A DNA stretch of 64,000 bases, taken from Maniola hyperantus. Lineage: Eukaryota > Arthropoda > Insecta > Lepidoptera > Nymphalidae. The translations under genes were made by a program, and so were the position numbers. Of this stretch, positions 11,576 through 23,112 are shown one piece after another. The number at the start of each line of letters is the position of its first letter. The stretch's first letter is position 1. Below the pieces are notes generated by a model. It searched no databases and was not told where the DNA came from. It saw nothing but the letters and a program-made list of their open reading frames with translations. Location: the NCBI RefSeq assembly GCF_902806685.2, contig NC_048543.1, positions 9,582,106-9,646,105 of the forward strand. The letters are read 5' to 3'.

Positions 11576-11764
11576 TAGCTCAAATACCTGGGTTTTTAAA
11601 ACTTCAGATTTGGTTCTTAGCTATCAGACCCGAACATTGCAAAACTTTTAGGAAAGGAAAAACGTACTTTGGAATGTACTTTGTAACTTACCTACCCAAA
11701 TTATTGCATAACATTAAAAGAAATCAACCTAATTTTCCACCCACCCCATGTAAATAACATAAAG

Positions 11765-11895
11765 CAAAACACTAGCTACCCTTATTTCAGGTAATCGTGT
11801 GTACTCGCCGTTCGCAAACATATTACGCTGTAAATGAGCGTTGCTTCTGAACGTACTTCAAAACACATGTGCGGGACTTTACGACCTACCTGTTC
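11765..11895 (+). repeat. Direct repeat pair, unit 2
   Basis: Second copy of the repeat at 10800-10925. Confidence 0.6.
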
Positions 11896-13232
11896 AATTT
11901 TGGGCCCAAGCTTTTTTAAATTTTCACATGATAATAAATTCCACAAAACTCGGTGTAAGGCCCAAAACACACAAAATAATTTACCATCGTCAATCTATGA
12001 TTTAATCGATTTCAAAAGCAGAAGCAGCGTTTGAACTTCTATTTATGCAAATTGAACCGTAAGTATAGGAAACTATGCCGTGATCACACGTTTTATTCCG
12101 TTCAATTTATAAGTATATATCGCCGCGCTAGTCACAGATCATTCTGATACAATGCTAAAACCCAACAACAAGTCGCTTTAACTAGATGATGGCCTACCAC
12201 TTCGTCCGCGTGGATATAATTATGTTTAAAAAATCAGCGATTCAGCATTGAAGCAGTTGTTAAACTTAAAACGGGCGTTTTCAAATCTGTCAGCGCAGTT
12301 AGTCGCTGAAACGCGACGCAGTCGCAAAATCGTAAATCTAAAAGTATCTTGTATGTTTTGGCCTTAATATACACGCAGCCAATCATATCAACTCATACAT
12401 ATTGCAGTTACTGAAAATGAAAAATAAATATAAAGTAGGTTTTATGACCGTAGGTAGTAAAACTTATACCATCAACAAAATATTCAAAAGCCTATTTTCA
12501 GGCACATAGTAACCACCTATTTCCATATTGTGATAAATACTAGCATTGTATGGGCATTAATTGTGTCTAGAGAGAAAACTTGAAACTATGATACTAATTG
12601 GAAGGGACTGAAAATCTACTAGGTACGTATGTATGGGTACCTATAATCTACCTTATTGTGTTGAATTTATTAGGTCTCGAAAATAAAGCTTTTAAATCTT
12701 GATCACATACCAAATGTAGGAGATTGTAGTTTACATTTTAAGGGATTGTGAATTTAAATTCGGACATCTCTTTTATTAATATAACCTGCAGGGATACTAT
12801 AGGACATACGTATCGGTAGCTATGATAATATCACCTATTTCGCAAGTTAAACTATCGAATGGACGCCCAAGATAAAGACGGGCAGGGATAATGAATCAAC
12901 CTGAGGTGTGACGTAGGCATAACGTCCAAGTAATTCGTCTCAAGTTATATTGTCGGCAAACAAAGTTGGCCGACGGGGAGCACCCAATTATCTCTAATGA
13001 AGACAATGATAGAAGCGCGGGTATTGATCTAGATTTAAATTTCAGGACGGGTCAGTCCCTGCGATGTGCCAGCCCTTAATGCTTCTTACCAAGTTTCATG
13101 TGGTGCGGACGAACGGTCTTGATCCATTAAGGAAACGCTTCCAAACTAACTGTTATATCAAATCAAAAGGACAATAAAAATATTTGGTGTTTGGAGTTAC
13201 TCACTGATTTATTTTTTACTTACCTTTTAATG
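11896..13232. other. Unassigned intergenic sequence
   Basis: A 50-bp scrap of family B lies near 12180-12236. The interval 12880-13150 is less AT-rich, looks unique and shows no open frame; it might be conserved non-coding DNA. No gene is supported. Confidence 0.4.
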
Positions 13233-13485
13233 AATCTAAATATATAAAAGGAAAAGGTGACCGACTGACTGACTGACTGATTGACTGACTGACTGACTGA
13301 TCTATCAACGTACAGCTCAAGCCACTGGACGGATCAAGCAGAAACTTGGCATGCAGATAGCTATTATGATTTATGACGCAGGCATCCGCTAAGAAAGGAT
13401 TTTTGAAAGTTCAACCCCTAAGGAGTTAAAATAGGGGTTTGAAATTTGTGCAGTCCACGCGGACGAAGTCGCGAGCATAAACTAG
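13233..13485 (+). repeat. Family A retroposon tail, copy 4
   Basis: It has the longest GACT run in the window (about nine units, two of them imperfect) and ends 'gtcgcgagcataaactag'. Confidence 0.8.
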
Positions 13486-14474
13486 TTTGTGCATGAATGT
13501 GTTATTGCACGGCGTGCGTTAGCGCCCGAGCCGTGAATAAATAAATAAATTAATTAAAATATGTTATTATTTAATTAAACTTTTACAAGTACTTTTGCAT
13601 CGTCAAATGCATCTATCAACCGTAAGCGGTAAAGTCGTGCAATAGCTGTTATAAGTTATAACTAAGTAAGTATGGAACCTTTTCTATCAATCACGCATAA
13701 ATAACATTTTCAGCGAGAGTGTTTCGTAACACCATCTACACGAATGTTAATAGGCGTAGCACCGTTTCATTCTGATTATTATACAAAGAAAAACTGACAG
13801 CAAGGACCTTGAGATTTTGCAGGAAGGTTCTCTCAGACCGCCACTAAAAAAAATTGTGAATTCCTAAAGTATTGTTATTACGAATCCAATGCGTTAGCAC
13901 CGGTCCTACTGGCTTGAAATAAAAAGATGGGCGCTCTATTCTCGCCAGCACTGTTAGCCAGCGCTGACTTGGCTGAAAAACTGTTCGTACAAGTCCATTA
14001 CCAAGCCAGAGCTGACTACCAGTGAGACTGGCAGCCAGCGATGGCTTTGTATAAACAATGATGTAGGGATCTTTAAAAACCTAAGTCTTCGCGGTCGAAG
14101 TCGTGTAACAAAATTATTTGTAGTTATTTATGTAACAAAGAAAAAATATTAAGCTGCTGGAGCATTAAAGTATCTAGATTATCTTCGCCGCTATACTAAC
14201 TGAAGTTTAATGTCCACTAACTAATTTCTTATCCCCAAAACATAATATTATGAACCAACATACACACGCACAGACGTCTGAAATTATGATTAACGAGCTT
14301 ACACACACATAAAGCGGTACCTTTGTATAGATACACATAATGGAATAGATCACCGTGTCAGATTAAAATAGGTTTCACGTAGTTGGTAAGATCAATCAAT
14401 AGTCCTTATGTTATCTATTTATCTACTTTATATGTGATCCATGTACATACAACTACTTGTTACGTACCCATCTT
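13486..14474. other. Unassigned intergenic sequence
   Basis: No gene is supported. A scrap of family B ('cctaagtcttcgcggtcgaa') lies near 14080. Confidence 0.4.
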
Positions 14475-14620
14475 TGACGACTTCCCTGGTGCAGTGATGA
14501 GCGCTATGCTTAGTCTTATAAATGGGAGGTTCCGGATTCGATTTCCCATCGAAGTAAGAGTAATGCTTGTGCTAGCACAACTCTTACTTTGCGCACTGGG
14601 TGCTAAAAGGACCACACCAC
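14475..14620 (+). repeat. tRNA-like SINE
   Basis: 'tggtgcagtgatgagcgct' resembles an A box and 'ggttccggattcgatttcc' a B box, as in tRNA-derived SINE heads. It explains the open frames seen on both strands here. Confidence 0.6.
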
Positions 14621-14642
14621 TAATGATAATAATGATTTTGAT

Positions 14643-14853
14643 CTTAACATATAAAAGGAAAACCTGACTGACTGATCTCTCAACACACAACTCAGACTAC
14701 TGGACGAATCGGCCTGAAATTTGGCATGCAGATAGCTATTTTAGCGTAGACATCGGCTAAGGAAGCAGTTTTGAAAATACAACCCCTAAGGGGGTAAAAT
14801 AGTGGTTTGAAGTTTCTGTAGTCCACGCAGACGATGTTGCGGGCACAACCTAG
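14643..14853 (+). repeat. Family A retroposon tail, copy 5
   Basis: A diverged copy with a short GACT run and the end 'gatgttgcgggcacaaccta'. Confidence 0.7.
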
Positions 14854-15393
14854 ATATACAGGGCATGGGATGCTCTGTAATTCCTTGAAACTAAAATGCT
14901 TGTCTAAAACAAGTCTTAATATTACTTTACCAAAATAATATTCGTGCGCTAAGTCGTGAAAACAGTTATATATAAAACGGTAAAGATAATTTATATCATA
15001 AGTATTGTGAAGTATAGAGCGTTGGAGGGAATGTATCGGCGCCGCGGTGACCCCCGACCGCGTGCCGCTTTCTCAAACGATCCTATCTCTGCCATAACAC
15101 CCGACCCGCTTTTTTCTGACACTGAATTATATGTTTTTGTTCTAATACTAGTGTGTTATATTCGAAGTAGGTACTCTGGTTGATCTCGGTCTCTATTTTG
15201 AGAGGATACCTACCACAACTCCTTTACTTTAGAACTTTACAATTCTGGCTTTACATCACTTACACATTTTTAACCATCACAAAAAAATGCTTAGTCAGAA
15301 CTTAATACTTAACACTTTTAAAACCTTAAATCGGGATTCCTAAAGTATCCGTAAAAATCAGTAAATAGGTACTTAATCAATAACTTAATAAAA
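14854..15393. other. Unassigned sequence
   Basis: A CG-richer patch lies at 15030-15110 (gcgccgcggtgacccccg) in otherwise AT-rich DNA. The open frame at 14956-15183 lacks a domain and is not called. Confidence 0.4.
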
Positions 15394-15478
15394 TGTGCAA
15401 TCGGATTTTCTGTGCTTTATACATGGTACCTACCATGTATTTAAAAATTATACAGTAAAAAAATCTGATTGCATATAA
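15394..15478. repeat. Foldback element with perfect inner palindrome
   Basis: The inner 'atacatggtacctaccatgt' (plus at) has 10-base perfect arms around cc. Outer arms 'tgcaatcggattttctgt' and 'acagtaaaaaaatctgattg' pair imperfectly. It is probably a MITE. Confidence 0.6.
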
Positions 15479-15879
15479 TTACATAAATAAACCTTTCCTG
15501 TACCTATTTACCCTTAAAAAATTTATGGTAATCAAAATTATTCATGCGTTAACTTTTCTCTGCACAAATCTAACTCGTTTTAACCGTCGTCTGGGGAAAA
15601 CTGTGTACGCTACGCTCTATAGATTTCAGCCAGCTTAATTCTACAAAAGCTTTGCTTTTTCATAGAAGTTTCAAATAGCATGTGAAAGAAACAAAGAAAA
15701 TTAATTGTAGTCCTTGGATTGAAAACTGCGTGAGGTGTGAATCGTTTAATTAGGTTTAGATATAGGTGTCTACTTAAGGTTCAAGACCCTCAGCAATAAA
15801 GAACAGTTACGACAGAGAGAGAGAAATTATTACATACTTTTTAGTTTCTCTCATTTATTTATTTTTCTCATTTTTATCA

Positions 15880-16110
15880 TATTTTTAAAAAAACAACAAA
15901 CAATAAAATAACAGAAGCAACAAAAAAATTAAAGTAAAGTAACAGAAAATCTAATAACAGGAACAACAAAAAATAAAATAAAATAAAATAAACAACAGAA
16001 TATAAAGTAACAGAAACAACAAACGATAGAATAACAGAAACAACAGAAATTAAAATAACAAGAACAACAAAAATTAAAGTAACTGGAACAACAACAAAAA
16101 AACAATAATT
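15880..16110 (+). repeat. A-rich degenerate minisatellite
   Basis: Units of the type 'ataacagaaacaacaaaaat' repeat imperfectly about seven to eight times. Opposite-strand relatives ('tgttatttctgttatgttat') lie at 45780-45850 and 48340-48385. Confidence 0.65.
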
Positions 16111-16274
16111 ATAAATATATATTAATTACATACTTATTATTATGAAAGTAATTTGTACTTGTTTGTTTTTATTCGTACCAAAAAAATTATAACAATTAGA
16201 AGAAAAAAAGTGAACATGGAAGCGCACTTATTACTCTATAAAATAATTAACTACTCATGTAGTTAATACCTATG

Positions 16275-16450
16275 CTTTTTTTTTTAAAGAATATTAGCCA
16301 TGTTAAATGACTAATATTCCCCTTTCTTCTCCAACTAAGCGTCATGCTTGTGCTAGGAGTAGGTACGACAATAGTGCAAAGGGCGGGGTTTGAACCGTCG
16401 ACCTTTCGGTTTTCAGTCCACTCCTTTACCGGTTGAGCTATTGAGGCTCG
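16275..16450 (-). repeat. tRNA-Phe-like SINE
   Basis: On -, the head 'tcaatagctcaaccggtaaa', an anticodon-like gactgaaaacc (GAA) and the B box 'ggtcgacggttcaaacc' look like a tRNA-Phe-derived head. It is followed by a body 'gtcatttaacatggctaata' and a T-rich tail on + (A-rich on -). This is a familiar lepidopteran SINE; a partial copy is at 40612-40665. It is not a functional tRNA, because there is no paired acceptor stem. Confidence 0.8.
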
Positions 16451-16701
16451 TATGATACAAATCACAAAATATTAGGTAATGCTACTAAATAAAACTGTCT
16501 AAATATTTCTCACAAATTCATGTGATGGTGGGCGTAGAGATATTACCCTATGGAACGATAAAATAAAAAGCAAAACATTATTTCACACTTCCCTTAGAGG
16601 GAATAATCTTAAAAATAAGAAGCCGAACATTACTTTTCCGCATGTACCCTCAGGGAGAACAATGAAACGAATGCGAGATCTATTGTGTCTATTTATAATA
16701 A

Positions 16702-16982
16702 ACTAGGTGTTGCCCAACTCACCGGATTTATAGGTTTTTAAAAATCCCCTGGGAACTTTTCTATTTCCCGCGATAAAAAGTAGCCTATGTTCGTTTCCGA
16801 GATGTTCAGTAGTCAGTACCTACCTATCAAGTTTCGTCTAAAGTTAAGACCAGTAGGTACTTTGATCCGTTTGATTGGTTTAGACTCTAAACCAATCAAA
16901 CGGATGGACCGTGAAAAGCTAGCAGACAGACAAACAGACAAATAGATACAAACACTTTCACATTTATAACATTAGTATGGAT
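16702..16982 (+). repeat. Family B retroposon tail, copy 2, with internal palindrome
   Basis: Family B blocks ('cgataaaaagtagcctatgt', 'ggaccgtgaaaagctagcag') flank a perfect palindrome at 16865-16905. That palindrome is 'atccgtttgattggtttaga', one spacer base, then the exact complement. Confidence 0.75.
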
Positions 16983-18584
16983 AGGTGTTATGGATTGCAT
17001 AGTTATGGATTCTTTTGATAGAGAGTAGGTAGGTAGGTAGGTATAAACCTACATCAAATTGGTATTGGTAGGTACATAATTGACATCTGAAATAGTTTAG
17101 TATAAAATCACAAAGTACACAACTTTCTTACCCTCCCGTAGTCAAGTAAGATTACATCAGAACCGTATTTACCACAGTGGCACCAATAAGGAATAAAAGG
17201 CGAATTAGGTCAATAAGACCAGTTGATAACGTTGGATATATCATGAAATCAGATTTCCCGGCGCGCGGCGCGTATGAAACAAAACCTCCTCGACCTATTG
17301 CAGTACAGTCCCACAGGGGAGAGCAGGAGGGGGAGGTCATCAATCTGCGGTCCCCGTCGATACATTAAGTGGCCCACATACTGTTCTGCACGCAGATGTG
17401 ACCCCGCAACATATTATATAGATAGTAGAGACATCAGATAATATTATATTAGTATCTGTAGGGAATCAACTAGGAATTAGAAATCGACTAATAGTATGTA
17501 GCGTAGGGTCTACCAAATTCAATGAATAGGTCTACAATTTAGATTTTTTTTCTTGCAGGTTCCCTCTTAAAATCAGACCCACACTTAGAAAAGACTGAGA
17601 AATTCCAACGACGAGGTCTTTAAAACCCTAAATCCACGCGGACGAAGTCGCGGGAAAACGCTAGATTTTTTCCATTTTACGAGGGTTCCAAACGCGCCCA
17701 GGTCTGAGAAGAGTCCACAAGAAGCTCAGCCGGGTATCATTTTTATCATCACCACTGTAGGACTATCACAAAGCTGTTAGTTGTTAGCTGTTAAGCAATT
17801 CATTCCCAAGCTTTCTTATCATTTAAATAATCCTTTACATGTAATAGGATTTTTCAATAAGTTTACGTTTTAATTTTTATGAAAACTTTGAACTTGTTGT
17901 GCGACTCATCTCATCTCCAATATGTCTTCTGGAAGCTTATTATAGATTTACCAACAAATGAATTGCTAACTTTACTTAGCTTTATTTTTTGTTCTAGTAT
18001 TTACATTATAACATTATTGTATTTCAGACGGATTCCATACGGATTATCGTGTCAAAAATATTTTTAAGTAAAACTCTGTAAATCTATACATTTAATTAGT
18101 CAAAAGCATAATTAATTAAATCACGGCATCTTCATGTTTTGTTCAAATATGAAACCCCAAAAAATATTTTATCAAGAGAGCACAGATATGTATAATGTAT
18201 ATTTAGGTACCTACCACTAGGGTAGGTACCTACGTGGAATTATGTACAATATCAACGTTTCAAAGAAAATCTTATTCAAATAGCCGAAACCCAAAAGTGT
18301 ATTAAAATATTAATAAAATGACTTTATTTATATTGCTTCTTAATTGAAATCATAATTATTGTGGAAATAAGTGAATAGGCCCAAAATTACAAAGTGAGCG
18401 AGAATTCTTTGCGGCAAAATAATTAATTAAACTCGAACAACTTATCTCTGAGCGACACCTAGTGGCTACCGTTCTTTGTATAACCATCTTTTCATCGTCA
18501 GAACTCATTTCAATTAATTTTCTTAAAAGTAAGTAAATGATGTGCCCTTTCTAAGCGAGATATCATTAACACTACGGCTGGGGA
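16983..18584. other. Unassigned sequence with small repeat scraps
   Basis: A reverse family B end ('taaatccacgcggacgaagt') is at 17617-17666. A CG-rich patch (cccggcgcgcggcgcgtatg) is at 17258-17277. A CTCF-like motif is at 18451-18466. Open frames on both strands at 17152-17368 shadow each other. No gene is called. Confidence 0.4.
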
Positions 18585-18950
18585 GAGAGACAATATAAAA
18601 TAGGGATGCTCCAATTTCTTGAATAAATATTTCATCGTATCAGTGATGAAGTAGGGACGCCAGAAGAAGGTAATAGTACCTAGTTCTTCGTTCGCATACC
18701 CACCTCATTGCTGAGGGTGATGACTCCTTTCCATTAATCACATAATCATACGTTCTCTCTGGATAAGCGGTGCTTTCTCAGGTCCTTCCGCATACTACTC
18801 GACTAAGAAAACGAGATTTCGAGTTTCCAGTTATTAGAGATTTTACAGTTATTAGGACCGCCGAGGCATAGAGAAAACGGACCTGCAAAGTCGGTCACCC
18901 ATCCAGTTACTGACTTGGGTCAACGGTGCTAGGAGGGGCATTATAATAAT
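18585..18950 (-). repeat. 5S-rRNA-like repeat (SINE3-like), copy 1
   Basis: On -, 'taactggatgggtgaccga' at 18891-18909 matches the 3' domain of 5S rRNA (ttggatgggtgaccg). A second, separate copy of the same segment is at 61480-61540 (+). The flanking body ('tctctctggataagcggtgc') also looks repeated. It is probably a 5S-derived retroposon piece and not an rRNA gene, since the 5' half is not recognisable. Confidence 0.55.
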
Positions 18951-20464
18951 AAAAATTATATAAATTACTAACAGCATAATATTTCTCGTGATAGAAATTC
19001 TCTAGGCTTTGCACTAATCACATATTGTGGTGACAGGTGACTGAACCAAAACATAATTTAATGACTATCTACCGCCCAGCAGAAAATAGTTTTGATACCG
19101 CGGAATAACTGAAACAATAATAAGTAGGTAGGTACCTACTACATTTGCAAAACTCTTGACATAATAATTCCGTTGAATAATAATTTCTTGATCCATATTT
19201 ACGCCAACGTCGTACGTGGCATTATTATGAACTGGGAAAATAAGAAATAATAAAGCCCTCCCACTCCGCGCGCCCACCTCCCCGCTCCCATGGGAGAATC
19301 ATTAGGAAAAAAATCGTGTTGATGGATTTAATTACAAAAAATAATTATTCGTAAGAAAGTTGCCTGAATAAACTCGGACGGAGCGGGTTCTTCGATTCCC
19401 CCTTAATCGGATTAATTTACTTTTAAAAAGCAGGGGGGTCGGTTGTTGTAATTAATGGAATGATAACATTACCCACCTCGCGGTTGACGCCTTAGGAAAC
19501 ACAATAGCCTGAAAGGTGGCGTGGATTATCCGAAATACATTACATGAAACAGGGCAAATCTAAAGCCCAAGACTAGATAATGTGTTAGATCTTAGTGATA
19601 CCACAGTTTTACGATAAAAAGATGTCACTGTGCTATTAATTTACCTGCTCAAAATTATTATTAAATCAAATTACTTTTATATGAAGCGCACGAAAAATAA
19701 ACTTTTCTTAACGAAAAGGAAGGCTGGTAAGCCTTCACTTATACTTAAATAAGGTTCTGTTTTAGCCCCTTGACTGTCCTACAGTAAAAATAAATAAGTA
19801 CTCATTCAAACCAAGTCTCGTACCGGTCCGATGAGAAGCGCTTTTTCCACTCGGTTACCGTCCGGTGATCAGTTCTAAACGCATCTCCACTGACGCAAAT
19901 CATATTGCACGGAAGGGTTTGAGATTTCGAGCGTAAGGGTTGCCCGGCCAAATATTTTTTTCGAAGCAGGCCTTTACGAATAACATCGTGTAACGTGTCT
20001 TTCTAAAGAAGTTTATAAGAGAAGGAAAATAAAATACATTTTTGATTGGACGTAGTCAGCCAGGGTTAGTATTGGAGTGAAGAATCGACAAGTCATCGTT
20101 GCTGATTTTTGCGAATTTCCTCGGCTGTTTGATTGGAAGATTTTTTCTGACTGTCACGACTCTCTACAGAGATTAACGTGTTTCACAATATTATGACAAT
20201 TGATTCATGTAAATTAGCTTATCTTCAATCTATACCATTGTAGAAAATAGAACCTTTGCCTCAGAATACATAATAGCACTTGCATAATTTAAATCCACGC
20301 GGACTGTCATCGGTGAAAATCAGCTACTTAGTCTTAAATAAGCATGTAGTAAGAGTAAGGACCAAAGATTTCGTGATTTCTTTAAATAGAAATGGAAAAG
20401 AAACAGCTAGTCCAGTTGAAGTTATCAGTGTCTCTCAATCCTTAAAATTTGTAGAGTACGCAGA
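18951..20464. other. Unassigned sequence, possible regulatory DNA
   Basis: Interval 19380-19515 is unique-looking, with homeodomain-type taatcggatta and taattaatgg sites. Interval 19800-19950 is richer in CG. No gene is supported; the - frame at 19065-19277 is not convincing. Confidence 0.4.
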
Positions 20465-20600
20465 CGTTTTCTGGTGACAGAAGGGCTGGCTCATTTTTTG
20501 CGCAACGGATCAGCCTGGCTGTCCAGCGCGGAAATGCAGCCAGTATTCTTGGCACCATTCCACGCGGTCATGATTTATATAGTAATTAGATAAGGCTAGC
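20465..20600 (+). pseudogene. LINE C-terminal coding remnant, copy 2
   Basis: On +, 'cgcaacggatcagcctggct' and 'aatgcagccagtattcttgg' encode the RISLAVQRGNAASILGTIP segment also seen at 10462-10735 and 34152-34600. Short and truncated. Confidence 0.6.
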
Positions 20601-22015
20601 TTTAAGTTTTATTGTAATATTATACATGTTTTTGCCATATCTAATGTACATCTCTATTCTGAAACGAAAAAGCTTCTAAAACTAAAAAGCAATTTAACCC
20701 TAAATTGTCTCAAGCTACGAAAAGAGGGAATGGGCGTTATTTTTCTCCCAAGTGCTGCATCATGTGACGATCATTCTTTAAGCTTTGTCTATCTACGCGC
20801 CACATGTGAGGGAACACACATGAATAAACTCGGCAGATGGTTTCACAAAGTGTTATTTCAAAAATTGGATTGTAAACCATTCGCAATTATTCAAAAACTT
20901 AACATTCCAACTTTATGCAAAAGTATTATTTAGAAGTCAGAACGTTTAAAAACAAAAGTATTACGATATTTTGTTTGTAGTATTTTTCTTATCAATAAAA
21001 CATCTGAAAATAAAATCATTAAAATGAAACCTATTGCGTAAGGTCAGATCCATAAGAAAAAGAACAATTCTATTGTTATGTTAGTTCCTTTACTGTTTAA
21101 CATAATTAATGAATTGTTTTACAATCAAAGTAATGATTCATAATGCAATGTTTATAATAACATTATTATAGGTAATATATTTTTGGAGTAGGTAAATGTA
21201 AGTACAACAGTTACGACTGTAGTGTGCTGCTGGCTGCTGCCCATTTGAATTGAATGCATTGAAGATTGGTAAGAAACTAACTTGGATATATTTATTAGTT
21301 CCATGGAAATCGATAGCTAATAAAACCTTTTCATTTATTGATTAATATGAACCTAAAACCATTAAGAAGTCCAAAACTTTGGACAATTTTCGTGCTGGAA
21401 ATAATATGTCAACATTTATTTTTCTTTCAGCGACAAGATACAATTTACTTTTTTAGTTATAATTTATATTGTATACCTACCACTAGCAAAGCTATGAAAA
21501 ATCAGCACTAAATGGCTATTTTAGCACTAAGTAACATTTTTCTGGTACTTATAGTAGATTATAATTAAATATAACGCACTAGAGTAGCAGTAGTAGGTAC
21601 CAGAGTACTACATAATTAATTACACCTGAATTGTCAAAAATTAAACCGATGGACTCGATTATTAAAATTAGCTCTAAAGCAGCCTCCTAATGTCCTCGAG
21701 TTTTCGCTTTAGTATAAAATAAAAGCACGGTGAATAGTTTGTGAAGAGCTCTAGTCTAGTGACGAAAGGCTAATATACGTTTGAGAGTCATTGCGCATTA
21801 GCCTCATACTCATAGGTACACTTATGATCTCATAACGGAGCTCCTGCATAATTTATCGATAGTTTACTGGTTGCGTAGTAAACAAGACTCAGCAAAGTCA
21901 TTCATTAAGAGGAGTTATTATCCATTCATTAATACGTATGCACTGTGCAGAATACATAGAACCTGTGTTATATTATTACCTCATAATATTACGCAGCTAC
22001 GCAATTATTGTATTA
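20601..22015. other. Unassigned intergenic sequence
   Basis: AT-rich DNA without a supported gene or repeat. The frame at 20730-20933 has no recognised domain. Confidence 0.45.
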
Positions 22016-22240
22016 CTAGCTGATGCCCGCGACTTCGGCTGCGTGGATTTAGGTTTTTAAAAATACTGTGGGAGCTTTTTGATTTTCCGAAATAAAAAGT
22101 AGCCTATGTACTAATCCAGGGTATAATCTATCTACATTCTAAATTTCAGCCAAATCTGTCTGGTAGTTTTTGCGTGAAAGAGTAACAAACATACACAGAT
22201 ACACACACACATACACACACACTTTCGCCTTTATAATATT
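22016..22240 (+). repeat. Family B retroposon tail, copy 3
   Basis: Intact start 'ctagctgatgcccgcgactt' and a simple-sequence end (acacac, then 'tttataatattactag'). Confidence 0.8.
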
Positions 22241-22241
22241 A

Positions 22242-22467
22242 CTAGCTTATTTATTATTATTAGCGACTTCGTCCACGTGAACTACACAAATATCAAACCC
22301 ATATTTTATCCCCTTAGGGGTTGAATTTTCAAAAATCCTTTCTTAGTGGATGCCTAAGTCATAATAGCTATCTGCACGCCAAATTTTAGCCCGATCCGTC
22401 CAGTAGTTTGAGCTGTGCGTTGATAGATCAGTCAGTCAATCACCCTTTCCTTTTACATATTTAGATA
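22242..22467 (-). repeat. Family A retroposon tail, copy 6
   Basis: Reverse-strand family A copy directly abutting the family B copy before it. It is a tandem of two different families. Confidence 0.75.
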
Positions 22468-22679
22468 TATAAATATTATATTATTAATTTAATAGAGTGA
22501 TGCAATCGGCATGCCTGCATGATAAATGATGAATCATTGCTACGAACAGTTATGAAATGCGTTCATACTCGTAGATAAATGTTATTGTCTAATATCAAGA
22601 AAGAAAGCACATTATATTAATGAGGTATTTTCTATTACTGGCTGATAAATGATAATATTGAGCTTAGACGGTTTCATTT

Positions 22680-23000
22680 TTTTTTCGCGTAGGAGAGGTG
22701 AATCCTCATTGACATAGTGCCGGAATCCTAGCGACTAAAAACCCCTCCTTTCTCTAAGCAATAATGTTCCCGCCTTGTTGGCCTACTATTACTGCCGCGG
22801 TCTTACTCAACTTCCTTCTCTTTCATCTTTCTCCTTAGTTTCCATTATGGCTTCCATATATTTCTGGATTATCAGCCACAACCTTTTCTCTTCCAGCAGT
22901 ATGCTTATGAGGCCCTCCACTCCAAACTATCCTCCCAGCTCGTCAACGACATTCCTGGGTTTCACTTGCAAAAATGTACCTATCTGTCTAATCAATGAAA
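22680..23000 (-). repeat. Probable retroelement 3' relic
   Basis: On -, fragments of a lysine/glutamate-rich tail (LLEEKRLWLIIQKYMEAIME) are followed by a stop and 'gtcgctaggattccggcact'. This resembles a LINE 3' end. The 104-codon + frame is its shadow. Weak. Confidence 0.35.
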
Positions 23001-23090
23001 ACAGATCTAACACATTACAGATATTTTCTTCAACTTCCAATTATAATTGGATGAACTTTGAAACTTTTTACGCAATAATATGCTCATAGG

Positions 23091-23112
23091 TTAGATAGGT
23101 ATACCTATCTAA
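23091..23112. repeat. Perfect 22-bp palindrome
   Basis: ttagataggta is followed directly by its complement tacctatctaa. Confidence 0.85.

Noticed and set aside
16383..16450. tRNA-Phe gene on the minus strand
   Set aside because: The head lacks a paired acceptor stem and is fused to a known-style SINE body with a tail.
17152..17368. Open frames on both strands over the same 200 bp
   Set aside because: Mutual shadows with no domain or splice support.
22775..23089. 104-codon plus-strand frame
   Set aside because: It is low-complexity, serine-rich and opposite what looks like a retroelement 3' relic.
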